64,000 nucleotides of DNA, taken from NCBI RefSeq assembly GCF_028476545.1, contig NW_026732530.1, positions 124,001 through 188,000 of the forward strand, written 5' to 3'. Source of the DNA: Physella acuta (taxonomy: Eukaryota; Mollusca; Gastropoda; Physidae). The notes under the pieces are model-generated. The model had not been told where the DNA came from and did not search any database. It saw nothing but the letters and a program-made list of their open reading frames with translations. Position numbers and translations under genes: made by a program. Below are positions 11,058 through 22,431 of the stretch, piece after piece (positions within the stretch are counted from its first letter, which is position 1; the number at the start of each line of letters is the position of its first letter).

Positions 11058-14000
11058 TTATGATCTCTTTTTCTGCCTCACATCTTTTCTTCCCACAGGT
11101 CCCTGCCCAGACAGGGCTAAACTTTCCTTCTCTTTGGCCTCTCTCGCTGCCTTCCGTCTGGCTATCTGTTTCTGGTGTTCCCTCTCCATGTCTCGCTCAC
11201 TAATTCCCAAACGCAGAGACTGGGGGAAAAAAACAATTGTTAGTTCCCAGAATGCATTTGCTATGACCTGAATTTAGTGCATACAGAATTGATGATTAAA
11301 ATTAACTAAATTAACAGGATTTAACTTTTAAAACTATCAGTTTTTAACTTTTAAAACTATCAGTTTTTAACTTTTAAAACATCAGTTTTTAACTTTTAAA
11401 AACATCAGGATTTATGTTATGCTTTCCTAGCTATTGACTATAAATTTAATAAACCATATATACCAATATATTTTTTATAGATTAACAAAGGCTTTTTGAA
11501 GATTTATTTAATTGAAGTCAGGTACAATTTATGGCTGGGTGGACTCATGAACATCCAAAAACTCAAGAACAAGGTCTAATTGGACCTTTTGTGTTAGCAA
11601 CTGTGGACTACTACTAGCCCAAGAACAATCAGTTCTAATAGACCTTTTACTAGCTCAAGAACAAGGTCTAATTGGACCTTTTGTGTTAGCAACTGTGGAC
11701 TACTACTACTAGCCAAAAATGTCATGGTAAGAATAGAACAAATGTTCTGGAAGTGTACTCTACTGCACCTACCTCCCTGAATAAAAAGTCCTCATCCTGC
11801 AGCTCATGTGGAAGATTCCGGAGCCTCAACTTTTCCAGGGTTTCAAAAAATGTGGGGCACTGGGCCAGCTTTTCCTGGCCCTCCAGCACCACCTTGAGTA
11901 GGACCAGCCCAACACGGAACAGAACCTTCACACCTGGTGGTTAGAGGATAATTAGTTTAAAAATTATTAGTTTAAAACCTTCACACCTGTTCGTTAAGAG
12001 GATAATTATTTTATGACATTCATACCTGTTTTGTTAGAGGATAATTAGTTTAAAACCTTGACACCTGGTTTGTTAGAGAATAATTTATTTAAAACCTTCA
12101 CACCTGGTTCGTTAGAGGATAATTACTTTATGACATTCATACCTGGTTCGTTAGAGGATAATTAGTTTAAAACCTTCACACCTGGTTTGTTAGAGGATAA
12201 TTCATTTTCTTACAACATTTTCACACCTGGTTCACCAAAGGTTAATTAATTTACAATTTTTACTTTTTGTTTGTTAACGGCTGATTAATTTAAATCTTTC
12301 ACACCTGGTTCATTAGAGGCTAATAAATTAAAACCTTTACACCTTTAGTTGCTAATTAATTTTCAAACAACAAAACCACACCTGGTTCAGCAAGATAATT
12401 AATTTAAAACCACACCTAGTTCATTAGAAGCTAATTAATTTAAAACTTTCACACCTGATTAATTTAAAACTTTCACACCTGTGTGTGGTTCATAAGAGGC
12501 CAATAATTTAAACCCTTTAAGCCTGCTTCAGAAGGGTAACTAACTATCTTACAGCAAAACTTTCATATCTAGTTTGTTAAAAACTGATAAATTTTCTAAC
12601 AACTTAACTTTCACAAAACCATCACTGTACAAAACTTTACATCTGAACACCCGAATTAGACCCACACTCTCTAACTATTCCATGTCTGGCATAATTTTAA
12701 AATAACAACACTCTTGGTGGCTAGCAAAAGACCTGCAAGACCCAGAACTTGTACAATCACACAAATTCTAGTTAACTTCACTAAACCATTGAGAGTACCT
12801 CAAAATGAACAGAAAAAAAAATCTACTTTTACAAAGAAACTGGTCCTAACAATTTGGGTGTAGGACAAAAAAAAATGTACCTGCACAAATAAACAGACCC
12901 TAACAATTTCGACCAAAAAATTTACCATTACAAATAAACAGACCCTAACAATTTCGACCAAAAATTTACCTTCACAAATAAACTGACTAACAATTTGGAT
13001 CAAAGAAATAAACCTTCACAAAGAAACTAATAATTTGGACCTAAAAATGTACCCTCATAAATAAAATTACGCTAACAATATAAACCAAAAAAAAGTATCT
13101 TCACAAAGAAACAGATCCTAAATATTTGGACACAGAAAAATGTACCTTCACAAAGAAACTGACCCTAAAAATTTGGACCAAAAAATGTACTTTCATTAAC
13201 TGACCCTAACTATTTGGACCAAAAATTGTACCTTCACAAAGAAACTGACCCTAACTATTTGGACCAAAAATTGTACCTTCACAAAGAAACTGGCCCTAAC
13301 TATTTGGACCAAAAATTGTACCTTCACAAAGAAACTGGTCCCACAACCTCAAGACTATGGTCCAGGGCAGTGTGCGGGTGTAGACACACATAAACCACTC
13401 CGTCATAAACATGATTGGCTCAATGTGTTGTTTTCTCTGGGGAAAACATTAAATGCATTACAGAACAGTTCCACCACATCATCATCTGTAAATTCCATGA
13501 ACAGCCTTAGTAAAGGACAAACCAACAATGAGTTCTGGGTATGACAGTATAATGTGAATTACATATATGGTGATCACAATACCCAGACAATTTTCAAAAC
13601 CATGTTAAAACTGGATGGGCCACTCCTACACAGTAAAGTAAAATATTCAACAGAAAACAAACAGCTATATACAGGCGTGAAATAGAGGTAGAGCACTAGA
13701 CTGCACTAGAAAGTCTCAAGTTTAAATCCGGGATCAAGTTAGTAGAACAACCCTGAATGCACCAAGCTCTGATGGGTTCCTAAGTAAAGGTGGCTTGGCA
13801 TTGTGCTGACCACATTATCTTTTCATGTGCCGAGGACACAGAAACAAGAGAACTCTACTTCACTTGCCCCACGGACCGTTAAGTTAGAAAAGTAGACTAC
13901 TTTTTTTTTACATGTAGATAAAAGAAATTTTTTTTTTGTTTCATGACATTTACAGTGTCTGTCAGTAGGAAGAAACTTATTTTAAAAAACTCACCATGTG

Positions 14001-17000
14001 TTTATAGACCCCAGGACTTGTTTTTTTAAGCAGACCAAACAACACATCACCATCTAGTTGTATTGCCTCCTGGAAAAAACATCAACAGAAACAACAGTTA
14101 ATCTGAGTAAATCATAGTTAATTTTTTAAAAAACATTTCCAAGTACGGAACTACATATAAATATTTACTTTCCAAAAAAAGTATATTGATCAAATCACCA
14201 CCACCATCAAGTATTCAGGGTTATTTTTTTAGTATTGTTACTCTAACCCTATCTTTAACCACAGAATCTTTACCAAACAAACCTTAAGAGCAATACCAGC
14301 ATGTTAAAACCACAATATAATATTCTCCTGTCAGCATTTTTATGAGAGGGCAAAAACACATTCACGAATAGCCAGCCAATATAAAACCTCGACTTTTGTC
14401 AAAAATAGCTACCCAATACAAATTTTTAAATTTTGTCACACATAGCCACCCAGTATATATTTTAACTTTTGTCACAACCAGATACATAATATAAAGTTTT
14501 GACCAGGGCTATAGTAGTAGTAGCCAGTGATGTACATGTCACATTTAGCCAGCCCATACAAAATCTTGACTTACCAGACCAGGGCTATAGTAGCCAGTGA
14601 TGTCACAAATAGCCAGCACATACAAAACCTTGACTTACCAGACCAGGGCTATAGTAGCCAGTGATGTACTTGTCACTAATAGCCAGCCCATACAAAACCT
14701 TGACTTACCAGACCAGGGCTATAGTAGCCAGTGATGTACATGTCACATTTAGCCAGCCCATACAAAACCTTGACTTACCAGACCAGGGCTATAGTAGCCA
14801 GTGATGTCACAAATAGCCAGCACATACAAAACCTTGACTTACCAGACCAGGGCTATAGTAGCCAGTGATGTCACAAATAGCCAGCACATACAAAACCTTG
14901 ACTTACCAGACCAGGGCTATAGTAGCCAGTGATGTACTTGTCACTAATAGCCAGCCCATACAAAACCTTGACTTACCAGACCAGGGCTATAGTAGCCAGT
15001 GATGTACTTGTCACTAATAGCCAGCCCATACAAAACCTTGACTTACCAGACCAGGGCTATAGTAGCCAGTGATGTCACAAATAGCCAGCCCATACAAAAC
15101 CTTGACTTACCAGACCAGGGCTATAGTAGCCAGTGATGTACTTGTCACAAATAGCCACCAGACACCAGAAGGCCTGCTCTACTGGCATGTGCATCAGCAG
15201 CAGTGCAGCAATGGGTGCCTGGGCCTGGCAGTAGCCTTCTATAGGACGGTGAATGGTGTAGGCCTTTAGAACTTCAAACAACGATTCTTGCCTGGTTCAA
15301 ATAAATAGTATACATTTCCCTTGAAATATTACAACTGCATTATAAATTAAAATAACGGTGGATCAGAAACAAATACTTAAGTTTTTTTTGAATTTACATT
15401 CTGCATAAAAAATAGTACATTTTAGTTTACATGGTAAACCTAAAAACACAGTAAAAAAAATTCTAAGAACAAGCATATTGTTTTTAGACTGCTTGCCAGA
15501 TGCATGTTAGTATTATGAACTACTGAAAAAGTTTCTGAAATGTGACTACAGAAAATGTTTGTTTGGGAATAATGTCTTTTAGTTTTAAAAAAAACTCGGC
15601 ACACCTCATCCTATCTGGCCAAATACATTATAGGTTGCCAGTTGTAACTATCCCACCACAAAAAGAAGACTTGACCACAGAACAAACCAACATTTACTCA
15701 CCCCACACCTCCTTTAGATAAAAACATTTCATGGAGAGGAAACTGGCGATCCAGGTCCTTGTTGATGTCGTCAATACACTTGGGATCCCCAGGTAGCCTC
15801 AAGTAAGACTGACAAAAAAAAGGAGGTTGTTTCATTAATATTCATGCTGGAGCTGTCAAAACTTTCAATAGCTGGTGTAAAAACTTACATTCATCTAACC
15901 AGTGCTAAACTTTAAAAGTTTAAGCTGTCCAACTCTTCCAACCCGTTGAACCATTTACTACACTTCCAAATGCGCAACCATTTACCACACTTCCAAATGC
16001 GCAACCATTTACCACACTTCCAAATATGCAACCATTGACCACCCTTCTTACCGCCTCAACCATTTACCACCTTTCCTACCCACTCAACCCATTACCACCT
16101 TCTAACCCACTCTACTCATTTCAACATTCCTACCCTCATAACAGTCAGCAGTCAGAGTTAACAAGACGGTGCTCAAATTTATATGGGCTCACTTTCAAGT
16201 CCAGTGGACCCTAAAACTTTGTCCCCTGTTTTAATACAGCTAATTTTTAGACAGCTGTGACAAATATTTGTTTTTTAACACAGCTTTGACTGTTTTTTCA
16301 AATCCTAGTGCTCCTGCCCAACACCTTACTGATGTGTGTGTCACTACCACCTTAAAAACAACATTAACAGCACTAGCTGAAAGGGCCCAACATTTCTAAA
16401 AAAAAAATTCCTAGACACTAACTTGAATTAAGTCTTCTTTGATCTTATGATGTCAATATTGAAGAAATGATACAACAAGACTTCAATAAGTAAAACCAAT
16501 CAAGCATGGAACTCACCTCAAACAACCCTTTGTTCTGTTCCATGGTGAAGTTACTACCACACAGATGCTGCCAAGCTCTGGCTCTCAATGATGGGGGGAC
16601 ACCTTTTCTACAACGTTCTCTAACCTATTTCCAAATGTGTAAAAACTACATTAGATTTCGTATTGCTGTAGACTTCCTGTTCAATAGCTATACACACTTT
16701 CTAGCTTGCCAAAACTGGCTTTAACAAAAATAAAAAAAGTTTTAATATCAAACCTAAAAAATGGTAACAGGATAGTTTTAATAATATTTAAGATTTTTGA
16801 CTTTGTAAAATAAAATTTTATTTAAGCAGTAATGAATGACAAATTTAAAAGAATAAGCAACAAACTGATTTTAAACTAATTTTTACAGGAAGCAGTTTAC
16901 CATATCAAAACTTGTATAAAAGATTCTGTTTTCAGCTGATGTAAAAACTTTGACCTACCTTTTTGAACCGTTTAGACATCCATTTATCCCAGTTGATGAA

Positions 17001-17499
17001 CATGTCCAGCCATTTTGTCTCTCTCTTCCTGAGTTTTTCTTGTGGCAATCTTCTTTCCCTGGAGTTTAATAAACATGTTACTGCAGCAAATATATTTCTA
17101 AAGACTTAAATTATGAAAAAACTTACAATACTCACTATCACAAAAGTAGAAGTTTAAAAATATTTTTTGTGACAATTAATTTTAATTATAAAAGAAATAT
17201 ACAATACTCACACTTGCAAAATAAGAAAAAATATTTCTCTCCATGAAAAATTATTTTGTATAAAATTGGCTTAACAAATAAGCTAATTAATATTTTTAAC
17301 GATAAAATAAATTTTTTGCTTACATGTCAGGATCAGTGTACTGGTTTCCACCCAGGAAACCATAGCGATCCGTCGTCACTGTGGAGCTATCAGGGTCAGC
17401 AAGATCCCCATTGGCCAGCTCATGGCCACTGGGAGAACCTCCATTACTCCTGGGGGATCCTGCGTCTCCGTTAGCACTGGGCGGATATGCCATTGCCAT
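11058..17499 (-). CDS. TBC1D10: TBC1D10-type Rab GTPase-activating protein, 9 coding exons
   Basis: Spliced coding sequence, read on the minus strand as 17499-17324, 17058-16959, 16624-16517, 15808-15702, 15291-15111, 14069-13995, 13436-13322, 11933-11773 and 11219-11058. All introns are GT..AG, all phases close, and the total is 394 residues plus a TAA stop. Residues 47-51 read DRYGF, a landmark of this family. The TBC domain spans about residues 93-340. The arginine finger motif I-x-x-D-x-x-R ends at R149 (DLDRQFP) and the glutamine finger is Q186 (EGYCQAQAP). MTEWFMC and [10 protein letters not shown] also match vertebrate TBC1D10A/B from memory. TBC proteins speed GTP hydrolysis by Rab GTPases on membranes; TBC1D10 members act on Rab35 and Rab27 in other animals. 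The basic tail ([19 protein letters not shown]) is shorter than in vertebrate TBC1D10A/B. An ATG at 17493 is an alternative start. Subfamily choice (A, B, C or the invertebrate single copy) is not settled. Confidence 0.93.
11320..11710. repeat. Two small direct repeats in TBC1D10 intron 8
   Basis: At 11330-11410 a unit of about 23-30 bp (TTTTTAACTTTTAAAAC plus ATCAG) occurs four times. At 11562-11710 a block of about 60 bp (GGTCTAATTGGACCTTTTGT ... GTGGACTACTACTAG) is present twice about 95 bp apart. Neither contains exon sequence. Confidence 0.7.
11923..12600 (-). repeat. Minisatellite made of the exon 8 splice acceptor (intron 7)
   Basis: About 16 units of 34-45 bp tile the acceptor end of intron 7. 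In gene orientation each carries a CCAG/GTGTGAAGGTT-like core, which is the real 3' splice site (after 11934) plus the first 11 bases of exon 8. Units near the exon keep CAG/GTGTGAAGG or close variants; those beyond about 12240 are more diverged and of uneven length. Confidence 0.88.
12826..13338 (-). repeat. Minisatellite made of the exon 7 splice donor (intron 7)
   Basis: About 11-12 units of around 45 bp. In gene orientation each holds CAGTTTCTTTGTGAAG followed by GTAC, that is the last 16-17 coding bases of exon 7 plus its donor, then TTTTTGGTCCAAATAGTTAG. The units at 13205-13320 are almost identical to the true junction at 13322; units toward 12830 are clearly diverged. With the acceptor array it makes up nearly all of intron 7. 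Confidence 0.9.
13665..13890 (+). mobile_element. Old SINE family A copy in TBC1D10 intron 6
   Basis: Shares the family A head (GTAGAGCACTAGACTGC), CTCTGATGGGTTCCTAAGTA, GCATTGTGCTGACCAC and CTCTACTTCACTTGCCCCA in order, but with many substitutions. It lies on the strand opposite to the gene. Confidence 0.85.
14500..15157 (-). repeat. Minisatellite made of the exon 5 splice donor (intron 5)
   Basis: Nine near-identical units, alternating between 64 and 70 bp (six bases, AAGTAC, present or absent). In gene orientation each contains about 40-47 bp of exon 5 end (...GGCTACTATAGCCCTGGTCTG) joined to GTAAGTCAAGG. The unit at 15111-15157 is the true exon end; the other eight lie in the intron with an identical donor. 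Further away (14360-14500) are shorter, badly decayed copies. Confidence 0.93.
15950..16130. repeat. About 25-bp tandem repeat in TBC1D10 intron 3
   Basis: Units of CAACCATTTACCACACTTCC with spacer AAATGCG, three near-identical then decaying into related CCATTACCACC text. No exon-derived part is seen, unlike the arrays in introns 5 and 7. Confidence 0.7.
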
Positions 17500-17559
17500 G
17501 GGCAAAGTCGTGTGTGTCAGGAGGTGTGTATCACCTCAGCATTTTCAAGAAAAAATGTT

Positions 17560-19017
17560 CCATTATCACTTGCACTGATTTCACGTACCTAGAATGGAAA
17601 ATTTTTACCTTTTTAAGAGAAAATCATTTAAATAAAACATACAAGAGAAAGTATCCTTAATGAGAGCTTAGAACAGAGCATAGCTTTAAGAGGGTTGGAA
17701 CGGTGACTATAAAAATAATCAAATTAGCATAGGTAATCACTTACGTTCTGCATTGTATTAATTTAAAATCAACTTTAACTTAATACATTATTTTATTAAA
17801 TGTATTTAAATAAATTGTCATTTATATTTTTTTGTTGCACAGACTCCCAGGAAAAAAGAATAGGCTAATCAAAACAACCCTGCAAGTGGACAGTGGAAGG
17901 AGAAGCAAGGGCTGCTGAGCTTATGTGGTCTCAACTAAAGAGAGCTGCCAGTGGAGACATGTAGCTGCAGCCCTATGCTGCTCTGGGGCATCAAAGGAAC
18001 AACTCAAGTCATAGAAAGAGTTTGAGTAATATGGAAACTGAACAAGTGATATATAATAACACACTGGTAGAAATAAAAATGGAACAAGCAAACAAAAACA
18101 AATTGTGTAGACTACATAATTAAGATATATATAACCATCAGTATATGGCTACAAACATTACCTGGTTCAGAAGAATTCTCAAACTATTTTTTATTAAAAC
18201 ATCTTCATAACCCTTTAACTATGAATGGTAACTCAACAAGAAATGTTCATAGAACCAATGTTTCTCTGAGGGTTAACAAAAAGTAGAATCCTTTGACTAA
18301 CTAGCTGCTTACATCTTAACTAACAAGCTTCAGTAAGACAATACTTTCTTACTATTACCCTGTCATCTATTTTACTTCCTTCCCACAACTAAGCTTATAA
18401 TACCACCAGTTTATATTGTGTTCATGTCTCACTTTGTCTCTTATTGTGTCATACATATCCCACTTGTCTTAATTGTTTCCTATATAAATTATCACAGGCA
18501 CTTGAGAAAATATGTATCATGACCTATTCCTACTTAACTTCATTATACTTTTGCATTTCATAGAAAAGTCATTTCTTTTAAAATGTAGATATACATTTTA
18601 AATTTTAATAAACACAGTGAATTATTTCTAAATATAGCTAAATACCAAAATACTTCTAAAAAATTAAATCATCATAGAATAATGTTTATTGTTGTATCAC
18701 TATTATTAATATCTATTATCCTATAGCCACCATATACCCATATACCTAACTCGATTTTAATAATTTAAAAGTTGGCATATTCCATTTGAAAAAAAAAAGC
18801 TAAAACAATCTTGTAACAACTACAAACTGTGTGTGTTGTGGGGGTAATATGTGAGATAGGCAATGCTGTAAACATGCTTTTAGTTTAGACACAAATGAGA
18901 ATAAAATAAAGTTCACTTCATAATACACTTTGTTTTCCTTGTATAAAAAGTAATCATGCTTTAGTAAATAACATTTACATGCATAAGATTCATATGGTGA
19001 CTGTCTGGTTGGGCAAG
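17560..19017. other. Upstream of TBC1D10 coding start, no gene seen
   Basis: AT-rich, probably the first intron or leader of TBC1D10 on the minus strand. A weak acceptor (TTCTAG) near 17588 could receive a 5' UTR exon. No repeats of note. Confidence 0.4.
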
Positions 19018-19029
19018 TAGTGTATGATT

Positions 19030-19288
19030 CAAGTAAGTAAAGTTTCCCTTTCAAACCCGACGGTCTATGGGGCAAGTGAAGTAGAGTTCACTTGCTTCTG
19101 TGACCTCGGCATATGAAGAGATAGTGTGGTCAGCACTATGCCCAGCCGCCTTTACTTTCCCTAATGTGAGTTAGGTACCCATCAGAGTTGGGTGGACTCA
19201 GGGACGGTGTACTGACTTGAACCCGGATTCGAACTCGAGACTTACGGGTTAGCAGTCCAGCTCTCTACCACTAGACCACTCCGTCCCA
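19030..19288 (-). mobile_element. tRNA-derived SINE (family A), complete, 12-bp target duplication
   Basis: Reverse-strand copy closely matching the element at 25319-25563. Flanked by TAGTGTATGATT at 19018-19029 and 19289-19300. The tRNA-like head is at the high-coordinate end. Confidence 0.92.
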
Positions 19289-19309
19289 TAGTGTATGATT
19301 GCTTACTCC

Positions 19310-19700
19310 TAAAGTCCCCAATTCAGACCCTGTGTAGTTTAGGCTTGCTAGTTGGGGACAGCAACAATGTTCCCTCTAAGCTGCGCGGTTGCGCGGCCGC
19401 GCAGTAGTTTTGAGCTGCCGCGCAGTGATTTTGTAAAATAAAAAATATCATTGTATAAGACTTTTAGAACAGCGCGCACAGAAAATACATTTTGCACACC
19501 GGCTTTTTCCCCTTAGAGGGAATATTGGACAGCAACCCTTCATGAAAAGTTAACTCGTCAAAATCAATTGACTGCTGCCATGTGTTGATAAAAGCTACAG
19601 AAACAAATCCAGAAAAAAAAGGATGTGGAAGTCAGGGTTATCAGGCCATAGGGCCCATGGCATGTTGACACATAATGCTTCATAGTGTTGGAGGAAATCC
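19310..19700 (+). mobile_element. SINE family B copy split by a hAT insertion
   Basis: Shares GCTAGTTGGGGACAGC, GACTGCTGCCATGTGTTG and GTTGACACATAATGCTTC with the family B copy at 29712-29979. The copy is interrupted at 19365-19527 by a small hAT element, so the SINE is the older insertion. Confidence 0.8.
19365..19527 (+). mobile_element. Non-autonomous hAT element, 163 bp, 8-bp target duplication
   Basis: Ends CAATGTTCCCTCTAAG and (reverse complement of the other end) CAATATTCCCTCTAAG. Flanked by GACAGCAA at 19357-19364 and 19528-19535. No coding capacity. The interior is GC-rich with TGCGCGGTTGCGCGGCCGCG, unlike its AT-rich surroundings. Confidence 0.92.
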
Positions 19701-19924
19701 CTACTAACATTATTATAATACAAAACAAAGAAAAAGATAGTTTAGAAATAAGATGAGATTCTTTTTTTGAGCAGATTCACTAACATGACTTTATGGTATC
19801 CAAATCCTTGGATTACAGAATGACATTCACACATAATCTATAGGCCTATTATATATAATTCTCTTCTTGGAGACGATAGAAAACAAGCTGTAAGCGCGCT
19901 TCCTACCGCCCCCACCCCTAAATG

Positions 19925-20026
19925 GTCTGGTGAGCTGTGGTTCACGCTAAATGTTTACAATCGTAGAGCCGGGTTTAGTGACGGCTATTAGGGCAGATAA
20001 TTACTGAAAAGTAGAAAATAAAACAA
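19925..20026 (+). repeat. Interspersed repeat, short form
   Basis: GTCTGGTGAGCTGTGGTTCA ... ATGTTTACAATCGTAGAG ... GGGCAGATAAT ... AAAGTAGAAAATAAAACAA, shared with 44330-44566. The long copy has about 140 bp more in the middle. Family unknown. Confidence 0.7.
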
Positions 20027-20454
20027 CTAAATAGCGGCATATGATACGCCGCGGGTCGGCTCGTACCATTTAATTTCGACCATGCCATGCCATGTTACAT
20101 TAGCTATTTTAATATTACTTATTGGCCAATTTGAAATAGAAATAGGTTTGATTTATATTTCATGTATCGTAAGTTCAATAAAATAGATTTTAAGAAATGA
20201 TTAGTAGATCTAAAAAATCTCCAGGTCATAAACTTCCAGATCTTAAGCACTGAGCAAAAAATGGATCAGCAGAAAAACTTAATAAAGATTCTACTTTATT
20301 TAGGTCTATGTATTACTTCACTTTCATAATCTTAAATTTAGACTAGATGAAACAAGACGCTGAGAGTTACAGACATACAGACACACACAAGTTACATAAT
20401 ACATAAATAGGCTACTTAGTAGATTAAATCAGACTAAGACTCATCATCTTTTCC

Positions 20455-20700
20455 TGTTCAAGTATTTGTGTCCAAGACACATGGGGCAGATGAAGTAGAA
20501 TTCATTTGTTTCAATTACCTCTACTTATCTAAGGGATAATGCCATCAGCACTATGCCCAGCCATTTTTGTTTCCCTAATGTGAGTACACATATTTATATT
20601 AGAGCTGGGATGTACTACAGATTTGGGACCAGAATTCAAACTCGAGACTTCCAGATTAGTTGTCTAGCACTCTACAGCCCAGCAACAGTCCCCTTGGCCT
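20455..20700 (-). mobile_element. Old SINE family A copy
   Basis: In reverse orientation it keeps the tail, GCACTATGCCCAGCC, TTTCCCTAATGTGAG and the decayed B box (ATTCAAACTCGAGAC) in the order of the complete copies. Confidence 0.8.
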
Positions 20701-20704
20701 CCTA

Positions 20705-22420
20705 AGACAATTGAATAGGGCACAAACTACATTGATTAAACTTTGTCTATTAATAACTTCCAAGATCTAGCTAGAAGATTTATTCTCATTTATAGTTGTC
20801 TAGTCAACTCTATAATAATAGTGTAGTTTAAACTGATTAAAGTTTACACTTGACTTGCATTACATACAAGACAAGTAACTGTAGACTAGACAGTGTAGAG
20901 TGTAGACAGTGTGTGTAGAGTCACTAGATTGTAGTTCAGTGTAGAGTGTAGAGTTAAGTGTACCTTAGTCTGTAGTTAAGAAGATCTAGAATCTAGATCT
21001 AGAAATTTAGACAAGACTGACTAGACGTCGTGAATACCTTGTTTTGTATTAAGTAGATTACAACAAAATTACAAGCAATATCCAGACTCCTATATGTAGT
21101 AGCTTAGATCTAATAAATCTAGATCTAGTATAGATCTAGTCTAAGTCGTAAGAGTGGTAGTCGTAACTTCAGTGAAAAAAAAGTGAAGTTGGTCAGTGAC
21201 TGAACTTTTTTTTACTTATCGAGACTCATCGACTATCGCGAATTTAGATTCTACTGGACTTTTTAGATTTAATAATGTTAAATACCATCAGACGCTACAT
21301 ATAAATCAATAATAACTGTATTCGCTTGCTTTGTTTCTAGCTTAACTTACCTTTAATTAAAGTGATTAAGCTCTGTTAGAGTGCTAGTCTATTTGTAAAA
21401 TGTAAACAGTACAACCAAACCATCACTTAAGCAAAACCGGAACTTAATATAACCGGAAACAAAATAATCCGGAACAAGAACAAGCCTACTCAATGATTTT
21501 AGCAAAGTAGGCTAGTAGTAGTAGTCAAGTTTGGGTTAAAGAATTAATTAAAGCAATAATCTGCGATTATCTTTGCTTTTAGTATTCAAAATGTGTCTTT
21601 TTCCATAGCAATTCCCGATAGCCATGCCCCTTCAACAAGCATATTTGAATTTGTAATTTAGGCCTATAAAAATAACTAATCGGGGCTGGGATGTGTAATT
21701 TAATTTTTAGTTTAGTATTTAGACTCTAGTAGGATAAGCATAGAATATAGAATCTATGCGCAGTATCGTTATCTGCTTGAGTAAAGTGTGCCGAGCCTCC
21801 CTAGAAATATAGGCCTCACTAGACACGATAATCCGTCTTGCTCCAGTAACTAAAAGGCATCCAGTAAATGACGTCATGCACCTGGGGAGTGGGGTATGAC
21901 ACCCGAAGATATTTATGTACGGGTAAGAGGGGGGAGGAAGCCAACAAATGTGACATTATTATAGGACTGCGTAAAAATAGTGACGAAATAATGGTTAAGT
22001 ATCGTCGTCAGATTTTCTTTCCGTTATCTGTTCGGGGAGGGGGGGGGGCGTAGCACGTTTACTGCGATCTTTCCAGAATGAAATGGGGGTAAAATATAGT
22101 TTAATATATAGGCCTATATAATTTATATTGAAAATACGTAGGCCCTACCTCAACTAGCGTACGCTACCACCACCCACCCCAGAAATTTTAACTGCACCCT
22201 CTCGAATCTTTTGAGTGTCCCTCCCCCGCAGAAAAAATGTCTGAAAGATACCTAATCGTCATGTCGCTATTTATAGACGATTCAAAGTTTTAAAATATTA
22301 GTACTGTTCTTTCTCTTTCAAAGTATCAAACTTGTTAGACTTTTTTTTTTAAATCATGGATTATTAGTAATATTTAACTATTTTAACTCATCAACTCGGT
22401 TAGAAAGATGCACGGCCTGC
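20705..22420. other. Intergenic stretch, TAGATCTA-rich, no coding frame
   Basis: Contains a dense patch of AGATCT/CTAGAT words at 20980-21140, the candidate promoter at about 21350-21480, a GGAGGGGGGGGGGC tract at 22035 and nothing recognisably coding. Confidence 0.5.
21351..21480 (-). promoter_or_regulatory. Candidate TBC1D10 promoter / non-coding first exon
   Basis: On the minus strand AAAG/GTAAGT at 21351/21350 is a full-strength splice donor, placed so that a 5' UTR exon could join the coding exon at 17.5 kb. Just upstream, CCGGAA occurs at 21437, 21453 and 21469, spaced exactly 16 bp apart; GGAA flanked by CC is the core of ETS-family sites. The transcription start itself cannot be seen. 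Confidence 0.35.
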
Positions 22421-22431
22421 TAGGGCTAGAC

